From NCBI RefSeq assembly GCF_002018365.1, contig NZ_MVKX01000014.1:1-49143 (forward strand): DNA of 49,143 bases, read 5' to 3'. The translations under genes and the position numbers were made by a program. Positions within the stretch are counted from its first letter, which is position 1, and the number at the start of each line of letters is the position of its first letter. Below, in pieces: positions 1 through 9,756 of the stretch. The notes under the pieces were generated by a model. It had not been told where the DNA came from, made no database searches, and saw only the letters and a list, made by a program, of their open reading frames with translations. The stretch is from Acinetobacter amyesii. GTDB lineage: Bacteria; Pseudomonadota; Gammaproteobacteria; Pseudomonadales; Moraxellaceae.

Positions 1-67
1 CACCTGTTACCAGCCATGTTTTAGGCGCTGTTTTAAGGTTTTCACATACCTGTTGATATTGATTCAT
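1..67 (-). CDS. UDP-N-acetylglucosamine 4-epimerase-like, 5' fragment
   Basis: Only the first 22 codons lie in the window; the rest runs off the left edge. The ATG is read at 67-65 on the minus strand. The peptide starts MNQYQQVCENL and reaches PKTWLVTG, the opening strand of an NAD-binding Rossmann fold. This start is typical of TviC/WbpP/Gne-type UDP-HexNAc 4-epimerases (short-chain dehydrogenase superfamily). It begins 16 bp after the gna stop codon, so the two are very probably co-transcribed. In Acinetobacter K loci an epimerase often follows gna, and together they supply UDP-N-acetylhexosamine and its uronic acid to the repeat unit. The identity rests on 22 residues plus context. Confidence 0.65.
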   Translation of the reverse strand, partial: MNQYQQVCENLKTAPKTWLVTG

Positions 68-82
68 TTTGGTATGGCTCAC

Positions 83-1360
83 TTATAAACGAAGATCAGA
101 TTCGGCTTGAGATAGCACGTATTTCAAGTCATACAGCACATGATCAGCTTTACCCAAAGCACGGATGGCATCTACGCCCATGTCTTTAAATTGCTCATGC
201 GCGACTGCCAAAATCACAGCATCATATTCACCTTGTGCAGGCGCTTGTACAGGCTGAATCCCATATTCATGCACAGCTTCAGCAGCATCCACCCAAGGAT
301 CATATACATCAACATTGACATGATATTCTTGCAGTTCTTTCACAATATCAATGATGCGGGTATTACGGATATCAGGGCAATTTTCTTTAAAGCTTAAACC
401 TAAAATTAAGACTTTGGCATCTTCTACTTGAATGCGTTTTTTCAGCATGGCTTTCACCAACTGAGTGACCACATAAGCGCCCATACCATCATTTAAACGG
501 CGACCCGCTAAAATAATTTCAGGGTTGTAGCCAATCGCTTGTGCTTTATGGGTTAAATAGTACGGGTCAACGCCAATACAGTGACCGCCAACCAAACCAG
601 GGCGGAACGGTAAGAAGTTCCACTTAGTACCTGCCGCTTGCAATACCGCTTCGGTATCAATACCCATTTTATTAAAAATTAAAGCCAATTCATTAATTAA
701 GGCAATATTCACATCACGCTGGGTGTTTTCAATCACCTTGGCTGCTTCTGCAACTTTAATGCTGGCTGCTTTGTGTGTGCCTGCTTCAATAATCAGGTTA
801 TAAACTGCATCAACATAATCAGCGACTTCAGGCGTAGAACCCGAGGTGATTTTTAAAATATTCGTCACACGGTGCAGTTTATCGCCTGGGTTAATACGCT
901 CAGGGCTATAACCTGCATAAAAATCTTGATTGAATGTTAAACCTGAGTTCTTCTCTAAAACAGGAATACAGACTTCTTCAGTCGCACCAGGATAAACCGT
1001 TGATTCATAGACAACCACGTCACCTTTTTTCAACACTTTTGCAATGCTTTCTGAAGCTTTTACCAATGGGGTTAAATCTGGCTGTTTATATTCATCAATC
1101 GGGGTTGGAACAGTAACAATAAAAAAATTACAGTCATTTAAGTCTTCTAAATTTGCGCTGTAACTTAACTGAGCCGACTGTGCTAACTCTTCAGGAGAGA
1201 CTTCTAAAGTATGATCACGTCCGCTACGTAATTCATCAATACGCTTCTGATGAATATCAAAGCCCACCACGGGAACTTTTTTTCCAAACTCAACAGCTAG
1301 CGGTAAACCGACATAACCTAATCCGATTATGGCAATTTTTAATTCGGAGAGTTGTAACAT
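83..1360 (-). CDS. gna: UDP-N-acetylhexosamine 6-dehydrogenase (Gna/TviB/WbpA family)
   Basis: Cytoplasmic NAD-dependent oxidation of UDP-N-acetyl-glucosamine or -galactosamine to the uronic acid, a precursor for capsule repeat units. The 425 aa match the usual family length. The N-terminal dinucleotide-binding motif GLGYVG lies at residues 13-18. The central segment [20 protein letters not shown] contains the catalytic Cys near residue 262 of UDP-glucose/GDP-mannose dehydrogenases. The C-terminal UDP-binding domain has [15 protein letters not shown]. It is transcribed divergently from wza, the standard Acinetobacter K-locus arrangement, and leads into the sugar genes off the left edge. A weak AGG ribosome site precedes the ATG. 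Sequence alone does not settle whether the substrate is the gluco or galacto form. Confidence 0.88.
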   Translation of the reverse strand: MLQLSELKIAIIGLGYVGLPLAVEFGKKVPVVGFDIHQKRIDELRSGRDHTLEVSPEELAQSAQLSYSANLEDLNDCNFFIVTVPTPIDEYKQPDLTPLVKASESIAKVLKKGDVVVYESTVYPGATEEVCIPVLEKNSGLTFNQDFYAGYSPERINPGDKLHRVTNILKITSGSTPEVADYVDAVYNLIIEAGTHKAASIKVAEAAKVIENTQRDVNIALINELALIFNKMGIDTEAVLQAAGTKWNFLPFRPGLVGGHCIGVDPYYLTHKAQAIGYNPEIILAGRRLNDGMGAYVVTQLVKAMLKKRIQVEDAKVLILGLSFKENCPDIRNTRIIDIVKELQEYHVNVDVYDPWVDAAEAVHEYGIQPVQAPAQGEYDAVILAVAHEQFKDMGVDAIRALGKADHVLYDLKYVLSQAESDLRL

Positions 1361-1734
1361 ACTGAAGCCTATGTCATCGATGAACTATCAATCATCGTTA
1401 TGTTGTAAATAGCGTTAAATTATATCAGAAAATCAAATTTCGATTGTGTAATGATGTTCTATGACGACTGTAATTTTAATCAAGAATATTTATAGGATTA
1501 AACAATTCCCCCTATAAAACAAACATTACTCATTTAAAAAAAATCAACTAACAACAAGATCTTTAAAAGATATTCATACATGCAAGTCTTGATTAAACTT
1601 ACGATTTAAAACAAATGTAAAGCTATATTCTACAAGGTGAATAGTATAAACTTAACATTCTAAAATGAGTAATTTGGGTACTTAAACCCGCATTTTAATG
1701 ATTCAAAAATTTTATAAATAGGATTTGTATTCGA
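1361..1734. other. Divergent intergenic region between gna and wza
   Basis: About 370 bp, very AT-rich, holding the promoters for the capsule sugar genes (leftward) and the wza-wzb-wzc export operon (rightward). I could not assign a convincing sigma-70 promoter pair or a JUMPstart-like element by eye. No ORF of note and no strong terminator are present. An AGGA at 1720-1723 serves wza. Confidence 0.6.
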
Positions 1735-2835
1735 GTGAGTTACTATCGTTATAGCTGTATGTTAGCTTTGAGTCTAAGTATGACGGGTTGTGCCATTACT
1801 TCAGGCTTACAAACCTATGACCTTCCTAAAGAAGGCACATTTCAGACTGATTTAGGCTCGACAGTCAATGTTATTAAACTAACTCAAGAAAATTTAGTTG
1901 CTGTTCAACCCGCCCAAGTAAATCAGCAAAATTTTGCCCATCTATTCAATCAACAACAAAAAAGTTATCGTCTAAACTCAGGTGATATTTTATCTATTTA
2001 TTTATGGGCATACCCTGAAATTACACCACCCACAAATACAATTAACAATCAAGATGCCATTATTTCTAATGGCTATCAAATTGATCAAAGTGGCTATATC
2101 CAATTTCCAATTATTGGCCGATATAAAGCTGCAGGAAAATCGCTGACACAAGTCAATCAGGAATTACGCAGCCAACTTGCTCGTTACTTAAAAACCCCAG
2201 ATGTGATTGTTCGCGTACTTTCCTACCAAGGACAACGTTTTTCGGTTCAAGGTAACGTGATGAAAGGTGGTCAGTTTAATTTAACCGACCAACCTACCAG
2301 CGTATATACTGCACTTGGTCTTGCTGGTGGCGTGAATACGCAATTTGGTGACAATACGTCTATTACCCTGGTACGCCAAGGACAAACTTACAACTTAAAT
2401 AGCATCCAGTTAGAAAAAGCAGGCTATTCACTACATAATCTGCTCATCCAACCTAATGATACGATTTATGTCAATTCACGCGAAAATCAGAAAATATATG
2501 TGATGGGTGAATCTGGTAAAAATCAATCCCTTCCAATGCGTGATCAAGGCATGAGCTTAAGTGATGTCCTCGGAGAGAGCTTAGGGGTAAATTCGCTTTC
2601 CGCAAGTCGAGGTAAAATCTACGTAGTGCGTAGCGATATGAACAGCCCGATGACTGAAATTTACCATTTAGATTTAACCAGTATTGGTGACTTTGGGCTC
2701 GCAAACCAGTTCAAAATGCGTAGCAACGATATTGTATACGTTGATGCATCTGGTTTAGCTCGTTGGCAGCGTGTGATCAATCAGGTAATTCCTTTCTCAA
2801 ATATGATCTATAACATCGACAGAATGGGTCAATAA
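1735..2835 (+). CDS. wza: Wza, outer-membrane capsule export lipoprotein
   Basis: Forms the outer-membrane channel through which the capsule polymer leaves the cell. The protein is 366 aa with a lipoprotein signal: a hydrophobic stretch, then the lipobox MTGC near residues 16-19. A polysaccharide export domain (LNSGDILSIYLWAYPEI, then the IDQSGYIQFPIIG segment) is followed by SLBB repeats (VQGNVMKGGQF; YVMGESGKN). The start is GTG at 1735 with AGGA 11 bp upstream; an in-frame ATG at 1759 (MLALSLSM) would still give a usable signal peptide. Its stop overlaps the wzb ATG (TAATG), indicating translational coupling. Confidence 0.93.
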   Translation: MSYYRYSCMLALSLSMTGCAITSGLQTYDLPKEGTFQTDLGSTVNVIKLTQENLVAVQPAQVNQQNFAHLFNQQQKSYRLNSGDILSIYLWAYPEITPPTNTINNQDAIISNGYQIDQSGYIQFPIIGRYKAAGKSLTQVNQELRSQLARYLKTPDVIVRVLSYQGQRFSVQGNVMKGGQFNLTDQPTSVYTALGLAGGVNTQFGDNTSITLVRQGQTYNLNSIQLEKAGYSLHNLLIQPNDTIYVNSRENQKIYVMGESGKNQSLPMRDQGMSLSDVLGESLGVNSLSASRGKIYVVRSDMNSPMTEIYHLDLTSIGDFGLANQFKMRSNDIVYVDASGLARWQRVINQVIPFSNMIYNIDRMGQ

Positions 2836-3263
2836 TGTTATTTAAAAATATTCTGGTGGTCTGTGTAGGTAATATTTGCCGAAGTCCTATGGCAGAATAT
2901 CTTCTGAAAAAGGATCATCCCGACCTGAATATTTATTCAGCGGGAATCGCAGGGATGATTGGACATGCAGCAGATGAAAAAGCTCAATACTGTATGCAAA
3001 AAATTGGCATCGATATGAGTGGACATATTGCCCAAAAATTGAATGCTGAACTGATCAAAAAATCAGATTTAATTTTAGTCATGAGTTCAAATCAACAAAA
3101 GCATATTGAACAAACGTGGCCATTTGCAAAGGGAAAGACCTTTCGTTTAGGACATTGGCAAGGTAAAAATGTGCCTGACCCATACCAGCACGATCAAGCC
3201 TTTTTTGACCAGACCTCAGAACTGATCCAATCTTGCGTTGCAGATTGGACTAAACAAATTTAA
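2835..3263 (+). CDS. wzb: Wzb, low-molecular-weight protein tyrosine phosphatase
   Basis: Dephosphorylates the tyrosine-rich tail of the Wzc kinase, whose phosphorylation cycle is needed for capsule polymerisation and export. It is 142 aa, the usual LMW-PTP size. The P-loop CVGNICRS occupies residues 10-17, with the nucleophile Cys10 and Arg16 of the CX5R signature. The general-acid loop is DPYQHD near residue 116. It shares one base with the wza stop and lies 16 bp before wzc, so the three genes form one operon. Confidence 0.95.
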   Translation: MLFKNILVVCVGNICRSPMAEYLLKKDHPDLNIYSAGIAGMIGHAADEKAQYCMQKIGIDMSGHIAQKLNAELIKKSDLILVMSSNQQKHIEQTWPFAKGKTFRLGHWQGKNVPDPYQHDQAFFDQTSELIQSCVADWTKQI

Positions 3264-3279
3264 CTTTTGATGTACGATT

Positions 3280-5466
3280 ATGAGCCAAAATACCAATACA
3301 GAAGATACAATTGATTTAAAAGAATTATTTTTCTCTCTGATTGCACAGTGGAAGTTAATTGCTCTATGTGTGATTTTAAGCCTCGTTTGTGCCTTACTTT
3401 ATTTAAGAGCAACACCAGATACTTATGCAGTCAATGCTTTAGTACAAGTTGAAGAAAGTAAAGGGGCTTCAGCTGCTTTGTTAGGTGATCTGTCTAATAT
3501 GATTGATCAAAAACAACCCGCCCAAGCAGAAATTGAGATTCTTAAATCGCGTTTAGTTCTAGGTACCGTGATTCAAAATTTACATCTCGATCTAAAAATT
3601 TCGGGTACTGAAAATTCCTTTACTGACCGATTAATCTCAGCTCATGAATATGCCACCGAATATAAAAATAAATCTGTGGTTTTCAAAGATAATGAAAAAA
3701 GTTTTGAAATCCGCCAATTTGATATCCCCGCACTCTATCGCGACAAGGATCTTGGCCTACAGTTTCAAGAAAATAAATTTTCTTTAATTGATCTTCAGAC
3801 TGAGCAAACAATTTTAACAGCACCATTGAACCAAAAAAATTCTTTACGTACTGCAGAAGGCCTTTGGGAAATCTCAATTTATAGTAAAGATCAATTCAAA
3901 GATCACTATTTAATTCAAAAGCAGTCTCTTCCTGCCGCAGTTGACAGTATTTTGGCAAATTATTCTGTTGCTGAAAAAGGTAAAATGACGGGCGTGCTTG
4001 GCCTTAACTATCAAGGCCAAGATAAAGAACATATTACAAAAGTTCTAAATGCCATTTTAGCAGCCTACAGTCATCAAAATATTGAACGACGCTCTGCTGA
4101 AAGTGCACAAACTTTAAAATTTTTGGATGAACAACTCCCCGAACTGAAACAACAACTTGATGTCGCAGAACGTGAATTTAACAAATTCCGTCAAGAGTTT
4201 AATACCGTCGATGTAACCAAAGAATCTGAACTATATTTAACTCAAAGCGTCACTCTTGAAACTCAAAAAGCTGAATTAGAGCAAAAAGTTGCTGAAGCTT
4301 CTGCGAAGTACACTAGTGAACATCCTGTAATGCAGCAAATGAATGCTCAATTGGGTGCAATTAACAGCAAAATTGGTGAACTCAATACCACCTTAAAAAA
4401 ATTACCAGATTTACAGCGTCGTTATTTACAACTCTATCGTGAAGTTGAAGTCAAGCAACAACTGTACACTGCTCTACTTAACTCTTATCAACAATTACGT
4501 ATTGCCAAAGCTGGTGAAATTGGCAATGTCCGTATTGTGGATACTGCTGTAGAGCCGATTAAACCGATTGCGCCGAAAAAACTACAAATCTTGATACTTT
4601 CAATTTTCCTCGGTGGTTTCCTCGGTACATTACTTGCACTACTACGTAACATGCTTCGCTCAGGAATTAAAGATTCTTCAGAAATTGAAAACAATCTGGA
4701 TCTTCCTGTTTATGCCACTGTGCCACGTTCACCTGTTCAAGAAAGCCGTATTAAACTCTTGAAGAAGAAGAAAACAATTCCAGTTCTTGCAGTTAAAAAT
4801 AGCGATGATATTGCAATTGAAAGCCTGCGCAGTATGCGTACTGCCATTCACTTTGCACTGACATCTGCAAAAAATAACCTGATCATGATTTCAGGTCCTG
4901 CACCAGAAGTCGGTAAATCATTTATTTCAACCAACTTAGCTACGATTCTTGCGCAAAGTGATAAACGCGTTTTAATTATTGATGCCGATTTACGTCGTGG
5001 TTATTTAAACAAATACTTCAATCATGATAACCAACCAGGCCTTTCTGAGTATTTAAATGGTCAGCGTGATCTAGACAGCATCATTAAAACCACTGAAATT
5101 CCAAATTTAAGTGTGATTACTCGCGGTAAGAGCCCTTCTAACCCATCTGAGCTTTTAAGTTCTGGTAAATTTAAAGAATTCTTAGATTTGATTTCACCGA
5201 TGTTCGATCATGTGATCATTGATACCCCTCCTGTACTTGCGGTGACAGACGGTATCATTATTTCGCAATTTGCTGGCGTGAATCTGGTGATTGCTCGTTA
5301 TGCGAAAACTCAGTTGAAAGAATTAGAGTTAACCGTGAACCGCTTTGAACAAGTGGGTGTGAAGGTCAATGGTATTATTCTAAACGACATTCAACGTAGC
5401 TCAGCTGGTTATGGTTATGGCTATAACTATTCTTATGGTTATAAAGCCTCAAAAGACCAAGACTGA
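3280..5466 (+). CDS. wzc: Wzc, capsule polysaccharide co-polymerase and BY-kinase
   Basis: Inner-membrane tyrosine autokinase that controls capsule chain length and export with Wza and Wzb. The 728-aa protein has an N-terminal Wzz domain with membrane segments near residues 28-48 and 435-455, and a periplasmic coiled-coil region between them. The cytoplasmic BY-kinase domain shows Walker A (GPAPEVGKS, about 540), Walker A' (DADLRRGYL, about 568) and Walker B (VIIDTPP, about 646). The C-terminal tail has six tyrosines in a GYGYGYNYSYGY cluster, the autophosphorylation site. It is the last gene of the operon, with a strong terminator 17 bp after the stop. Confidence 0.96.
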   Translation: MSQNTNTEDTIDLKELFFSLIAQWKLIALCVILSLVCALLYLRATPDTYAVNALVQVEESKGASAALLGDLSNMIDQKQPAQAEIEILKSRLVLGTVIQNLHLDLKISGTENSFTDRLISAHEYATEYKNKSVVFKDNEKSFEIRQFDIPALYRDKDLGLQFQENKFSLIDLQTEQTILTAPLNQKNSLRTAEGLWEISIYSKDQFKDHYLIQKQSLPAAVDSILANYSVAEKGKMTGVLGLNYQGQDKEHITKVLNAILAAYSHQNIERRSAESAQTLKFLDEQLPELKQQLDVAEREFNKFRQEFNTVDVTKESELYLTQSVTLETQKAELEQKVAEASAKYTSEHPVMQQMNAQLGAINSKIGELNTTLKKLPDLQRRYLQLYREVEVKQQLYTALLNSYQQLRIAKAGEIGNVRIVDTAVEPIKPIAPKKLQILILSIFLGGFLGTLLALLRNMLRSGIKDSSEIENNLDLPVYATVPRSPVQESRIKLLKKKKTIPVLAVKNSDDIAIESLRSMRTAIHFALTSAKNNLIMISGPAPEVGKSFISTNLATILAQSDKRVLIIDADLRRGYLNKYFNHDNQPGLSEYLNGQRDLDSIIKTTEIPNLSVITRGKSPSNPSELLSSGKFKEFLDLISPMFDHVIIDTPPVLAVTDGIIISQFAGVNLVIARYAKTQLKELELTVNRFEQVGVKVNGIILNDIQRSSAGYGYGYNYSYGYKASKDQD

Positions 5467-5482
5467 TTCAAGCCTATTCAAC

Positions 5483-5513
5483 AAAAAAGCCACCGAATAC
5501 GGTGGCTTTTTTT
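5483..5513 (+). terminator. Rho-independent terminator after wzc
   Basis: Stem GCCACC (5489-5494) and GGTGGC (5501-5506) around a GAATAC loop. The stem is extended by six A on the left and seven T on the right. It separates the capsule export operon from the FKBP genes. Confidence 0.9.
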
Positions 5514-5715
5514 ATTTGCGAAATTTATGTTGCATGCATCATTCTGTATAAAAAATGTTTTATATATTCATACCGTTATAGTATAAAAATAAGAACATGA
5601 CTATGATGATCTTTCCTGCACCTTACCTGATCATAGAGATAGGTAAGCGCTGAACAGGAAAAGTCTGCTAGAATTTCAGCAACTTTTTACATATAAAATA
5701 ATTGTGGGAAAATAT

Positions 5716-6429
5716 ATGAGTAAGGCCCTACCTATCGCTGTCGCTGTATTACTCGGCGGTGCCGCACTTGTTCCTGTTTACTATGCAACTAAAACACCTG
5801 CTACGCAATCAGCAACATCAACTCAACCAGCTGCAAATGCTTCTGCTGTCGCTAAAATCAGTTATGCACTTGGTTATGAAGTTGCCCATCAAACGCCTCC
5901 AGAATTAGATATTGATAGCTTTGTCACTGGTGTTCGTGCAGGCCATGCTCGTGCAAAACCTGCATATACTGAAGAAGAATTACAAAAAGCATATGCTGAG
6001 TTCCAGCAAGAAATGCAAAATAAGCAGCTCGAAAGCAATAAGCAAGCACAAAGTAGCAGCGATAATTTCTTAACAGAAAACAAAAGTAAAGCTGGGGTTA
6101 AAACCACTGCTTCTGGTTTACAGTACCTAACAACGAAAGAAGGTACAGGTAAACAACCGCAAGCCACATCAGTTGTTAAAGTTCACTACACAGGTAAGTT
6201 AGTGGATGGCACTGTATTTGATAGTTCAGTACAGCGCGGCGAGCCAATTGAATTCCCACTGAATCAAGTGATTCCAGGTTGGACTGAAGGTCTACAGTTA
6301 ATGAAGGAAGGTGGCAAAGCCACTTTGTATATTCCTTCAAACCTAGGGTATGGTGCTCAAGGTGTTCCAGGAACGATTCCACCGAACAGTACTTTAATTT
6401 TTGATGTAGAACTCATTGAAGTTAAATAA
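5716..6429 (+). CDS. fkpA: FKBP-type peptidyl-prolyl isomerase (FkpA-like)
   Basis: Catalyses cis-trans isomerisation of prolyl bonds in envelope proteins. From the ATG at 5716 the product is 237 aa. It has an N-terminal hydrophobic segment ([15 protein letters not shown]), a helical FKBP-N dimerisation region and a C-terminal FKBP domain ([45 protein letters not shown]). I chose 5716 because GGGA lies seven bases upstream; an in-frame GTG at 5704 would add four residues and has no good ribosome site. fkpA is the conserved marker flanking the wzc end of Acinetobacter K loci. No clear signal-peptidase site is visible, so it may stay membrane-anchored. Confidence 0.9.
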   Translation: MSKALPIAVAVLLGGAALVPVYYATKTPATQSATSTQPAANASAVAKISYALGYEVAHQTPPELDIDSFVTGVRAGHARAKPAYTEEELQKAYAEFQQEMQNKQLESNKQAQSSSDNFLTENKSKAGVKTTASGLQYLTTKEGTGKQPQATSVVKVHYTGKLVDGTVFDSSVQRGEPIEFPLNQVIPGWTEGLQLMKEGGKATLYIPSNLGYGAQGVPGTIPPNSTLIFDVELIEVK

Positions 6430-6440
6430 TAAAACCGGTA

Positions 6441-6473
6441 CAGGAGAGCTTTTCGCTCTCCTGCTTTATTTTG
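6441..6473 (+). terminator. Terminator between the two FKBP genes
   Basis: Perfect 9-bp stem CAGGAGAGC (6441-6449) and GCTCTCCTG (6455-6463) with a 5-nt loop, followed by CTTTATTTT. It lies just upstream of the second FKBP start, so it may only attenuate readthrough. Confidence 0.75.
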
Positions 6474-6483
6474 AGACTCGGTC

Positions 6484-7176
6484 ATGAAATTACAGATCAG
6501 TATTTTGTGTTTGGCACTCTGCTCAAGCACTGTATTTGCCAAAGATGTCAGTAATAAAAGTAGTGCTGCAGAACAAGTCGGTTATAGTTTTGGTTATTTA
6601 ATGGGACGCAGTAATGCTGAATCCATTAAGGACTTAGATATTGATGCATTTGTTGCAGGTTTAAAGGCAGCATCTAAAGGTCAAGCTTCGTCACTAACAG
6701 ATGAAGAAATGACCCGTGCCTTAACCCAATATAAAAAGCAAACCGAAGCGAAACAACTGATTGAACTGAAACAAAAAGCGGATGCAAATGCCACCATTGG
6801 TGCAGCTTTTCTTGCTGAAAATGCAAAAAAACCGGGCATTCAGGTCACGAAATCTGGCCTGCAGTATCAAGTCATTCAAGCCGGTAAAGGTAAATCACCC
6901 AAAGCCAATTCAACAGTGAAAGTTCACTATGAAGGTCGCTTAATTGATGGCACTGTTTTTGATAGTTCAATTGCACGCAACCAACCTGCGATGTTCCAGG
7001 TGAGCCAAGTGATTCAAGGTTGGACAGAAGGTCTACAGTTGATGAAAGAAGGTGCAACATATCGCTTCTTCATTCCTGCAAATTTAGGCTATGGTCAAAT
7101 TGGTTCAGCAGATGTCATTGAGCCAAACAGCACACTGATTTTTGATGTAGAGCTCATTGAAGTTCTCCCGAAATAA
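6484..7176 (+). CDS. Second FKBP-type peptidyl-prolyl isomerase (Mip/FklB-like)
   Basis: A 230-aa paralogue of the preceding gene, with a cleavable signal peptide ending at VFA (about residue 19). Next comes an FKBP-N helical region (AAEQVGYSFGYLMGRS, VAGLKAAS) and a C-terminal FKBP domain with [37 protein letters not shown] and FDVELIEV. It is probably periplasmic. Its 3' domain is very similar to that of the upstream gene, which suggests tandem duplication. A separate promoter or readthrough across the intervening hairpin would be needed. The specific substrates are unknown. Confidence 0.88.
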   Translation: MKLQISILCLALCSSTVFAKDVSNKSSAAEQVGYSFGYLMGRSNAESIKDLDIDAFVAGLKAASKGQASSLTDEEMTRALTQYKKQTEAKQLIELKQKADANATIGAAFLAENAKKPGIQVTKSGLQYQVIQAGKGKSPKANSTVKVHYEGRLIDGTVFDSSIARNQPAMFQVSQVIQGWTEGLQLMKEGATYRFFIPANLGYGQIGSADVIEPNSTLIFDVELIEVLPK

Positions 7177-7369
7177 CAATACTCCCTTCAGGTGCATCGA
7201 CAAATCTCGGTGCTCCTTAATATTTCATCGTTCCATTATTTTCTTTTACAATTTTTTTGATTGATTTGACTTAAAATTCACATTGATATCTTATATTTAT
7301 TTCACAAAAACTCATTTCCCTTTATCTTATATCTTCATCAACTGCGTAGCCGCACATAAGGATTTGACC

Positions 7370-8110
7370 ATGACCGTTAAAATTAAGACTCGCGAAATTC
7401 AATATACAGCAGCTGATGGAACTCAACTTTTTGGCTATTTTGCCGCACCAGAGTCAGACACTGCGGTCGCAGGTGTGTTAGTTGCCCCTGAATGGTGGGG
7501 ACGCAATGAATATACCGAACAACGTGCGCGCGAATTGGCAGAACAAGGCTATGCTGCTTTCGCTTTGGATATGTATGGTGACAAAAAAGTCACCACTGAT
7601 GCCAAGCAAGCTTATGAATGGATGATGCAGACTTTTGATCATGCCAACACCATTGTGACCCGCGCGTCTGCTGCATTAAACACTTTGGCACAGCAAAAAG
7701 AAGTAAATGCAGATAAACTCGCAGCTATAGGCTTTTGCTATGGCGGAAAAGTCGTGCTGGATTTAGCTCGTTCAGGTGCTGCATTAAAAGCTGTGGTGAC
7801 CTTCCATGCAACACTTGCTACAGCGACTCCTGCACAAACTGGACAAGTCCAAGCAGAGATTTTAGTGCAACATGGTGAGCTCGACTCGATGGTGAGCTTA
7901 GATGATGTTGCAACCTTTAGAAATGAGATGGATGCTGCCCAAGTTAAGTATCAAATCAATATTTTTGAAGGTGCAAAACATGGCTTTAGCAACCCGATGG
8001 CGGATGAGCGTGCCAAAGCCAACGGCGTAGATTTAGCTTATAACGCTGCTGCAGAACAGCAAAGCTTAGCAGCCATGTATGCCTTGTTAGCACGCCAGCT
8101 TGGTTCTTAA
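7370..8110 (+). CDS. Dienelactone hydrolase family protein
   Basis: Cytoplasmic alpha/beta-hydrolase of the dienelactone hydrolase (carboxymethylenebutenolidase) family, 246 aa from the ATG at 7370. The family triad is visible: nucleophile Cys in GFCYGGK, Asp in HGELDSMV and His in AKHGFSNP. The conserved early segment is APEWWGRNEY. I prefer the 7370 start because TAAGGA sits eight bases upstream; 29 extra in-frame codons from 7283 encode an unlikely leader. A single isolated gene, so a role in aromatic catabolism is not implied; many such proteins are general esterases. Confidence 0.85.
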   Translation: MTVKIKTREIQYTAADGTQLFGYFAAPESDTAVAGVLVAPEWWGRNEYTEQRARELAEQGYAAFALDMYGDKKVTTDAKQAYEWMMQTFDHANTIVTRASAALNTLAQQKEVNADKLAAIGFCYGGKVVLDLARSGAALKAVVTFHATLATATPAQTGQVQAEILVQHGELDSMVSLDDVATFRNEMDAAQVKYQINIFEGAKHGFSNPMADERAKANGVDLAYNAAAEQQSLAAMYALLARQLGS

Positions 8111-8161
8111 AGCCATAAGAACCAATACCAATATTTAATTTATAAAAATGAGGAGAGCACA

Positions 8162-8521
8162 ATGACAGAACTCAATTGTCCATATTGCAATTTTGACGAA
8201 TATGACGTGATTGCAAAAAATGATTTTGGTGTTGTACTTCCTGAACCACATACCCTGTCTAAAGGGCATGCTGTCATTGTCCCGCTACGTCATGTTGGTT
8301 CATTTTTTGAAATTACTGATAAAGAACGTAAAAGTTTAATGTCCTTACTTGAACAAGCGCGTAATGAATTAAATTTACGCTATCAACCCACTGGCTTTCA
8401 TATTGGATTTAATGATGGACAAGTTTTTGGCGAAGCCACTGAACATGTGCATATTCATATTATTCCACGTTATGAAAACCAAACATTGGCGCTTGATACC
8501 CGCTGGGGTTTTAAAAGCTAA
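8162..8521 (+). CDS. HIT family hydrolase
   Basis: A small 119-aa histidine-triad nucleotide-binding protein. The triad appears as HVHIHII near residue 97, and two cysteines near the N-terminus (CPYC) resemble a zinc pair. HIT proteins hydrolyse nucleoside phosphoramidates or dinucleoside polyphosphates; the substrate here cannot be told. A strong GAGGAG ribosome site precedes the ATG. It lies 51 bp after the dienelactone hydrolase and may be co-transcribed; a terminator follows. Confidence 0.88.
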   Translation: MTELNCPYCNFDEYDVIAKNDFGVVLPEPHTLSKGHAVIVPLRHVGSFFEITDKERKSLMSLLEQARNELNLRYQPTGFHIGFNDGQVFGEATEHVHIHIIPRYENQTLALDTRWGFKS

Positions 8522-8543
8522 GCTTTCAAAATTTACACTCACT

Positions 8544-8565
8544 AAGGAGCTTCGGCTCCTTTTTT
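8544..8565 (+). terminator. Terminator after the HIT gene
   Basis: Stem AAGGAGC (8544-8550) and GCTCCTT (8555-8561) with a TTCG tetraloop, followed by a T run. Confidence 0.88.
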
Positions 8566-8675
8566 GATAGCCGCTATTTTTGCATTTCCCCTGATATACA
8601 GATTCATTTTGAACAAAAAGAATGACTATTGAAAGATGTATACTAGGCCAGTTTTTTCAATTTTGACTGTATTAC

Positions 8676-9722
8676 ATGTTTAACTTTTCTGATGCCCTTC
8701 TCGATTGGTTTGATGTCCATGGTCGTCATGACTTACCGTGGCAAGTGAAGGATGACCCTTACAAAGTATGGGTTTCAGAAATTATGCTACAACAAACCCA
8801 AGTCAAAACCGTCTTACAATATTTTGATCGATTTATTCAACGATTTCCGACTGTTGAAGATTTAGGCTATGCATCTTGGGATGATGTGGCGCCCTATTGG
8901 GCTGGCCTAGGCTACTATGCACGGGCTCGGAACTTACACAAAGCCGCAGGAATTGTTGCACGTCAGGGACATTTTCCAAGCAATCTTGAGCAGTGGATGG
9001 AACTACCGGGCATCGGCCCGTCTACCGCGGGTGCGCTGATGTCTTTAGGTTTAAGACAATATGGCGTGATTATGGACGGCAACGTCAAGCGAGTATTGTC
9101 TCGTTTCTTTGCTATAGAAGATGATTTATCGAAACCTATACATGAACGGGCCATGTGGCAACTGGCGACAGAGCTCTGCCCCACTGAACGTAACCACGAT
9201 TATACCCAAGCGATTATGGATCTTGGTGCAACGGTATGCACGCCGAAAAAACCACTCTGTTTATATTGTCCCATGCAACAGCACTGCAAAGCACATGCTC
9301 AGGGTTTAGAAACTGAATTACCTTATAAAAAGCCTAAAAAGCCTGTTCCAGTGAGAGAGGCTCAAGTCATGCTGATTCAATCTGCAGGAGAATGGCTGTG
9401 GATACAACGTCCGAATAGCGGGCTATGGGGTGGTCTGTGGTGTTTACCTATTTTTGATCAACCCCATGAGTTTCAATCCCACACTCAGCAGCTTGGTCTG
9501 AAACCTACCACCACTCAAGTGCAAATATCACATAGCTTTACCCACTTCACTTGGCTTTTAGAGGCTACAGTGTTTAGCGTTGCCGCCGATCAAAAAGAGC
9601 ATTTAGCCATTGAATGCAACGCACAGTGGTATACCCCGATACAAGCCACTGCACTCGGTATTCCAACCGCCATGAAAAAACTCATTTCTACGCTAGAACT
9701 CGAAAGCCATTCTATGCCATAG
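8676..9722 (+). CDS. mutY: A/G-specific adenine DNA glycosylase MutY
   Basis: Removes adenine mispaired with 8-oxoguanine, preventing G:C to T:A transversions. The 348-aa protein has catalytic Glu35 in SEIMLQQTQV. The helix-hairpin-helix ELPGIGPSTAG is followed by the catalytic Asp near residue 134 in MDGNVKRVLSR. The [4Fe-4S] loop has Cys188, Cys195, Cys198 and Cys204 (C-X6-C-X2-C-X5-C). The C-terminal Nudix-like domain that reads 8-oxoG is present (WLWIQRPNSGLWGGLWCLP). It sits after a terminator and 34 bp before the M23 lipoprotein gene, which is possibly co-transcribed. Confidence 0.96.
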   Translation: MFNFSDALLDWFDVHGRHDLPWQVKDDPYKVWVSEIMLQQTQVKTVLQYFDRFIQRFPTVEDLGYASWDDVAPYWAGLGYYARARNLHKAAGIVARQGHFPSNLEQWMELPGIGPSTAGALMSLGLRQYGVIMDGNVKRVLSRFFAIEDDLSKPIHERAMWQLATELCPTERNHDYTQAIMDLGATVCTPKKPLCLYCPMQQHCKAHAQGLETELPYKKPKKPVPVREAQVMLIQSAGEWLWIQRPNSGLWGGLWCLPIFDQPHEFQSHTQQLGLKPTTTQVQISHSFTHFTWLLEATVFSVAADQKEHLAIECNAQWYTPIQATALGIPTAMKKLISTLELESHSMP

Positions 9723-9756
9723 TTTTGAACTGCTCATCAATTGTATAGGGACAAAT

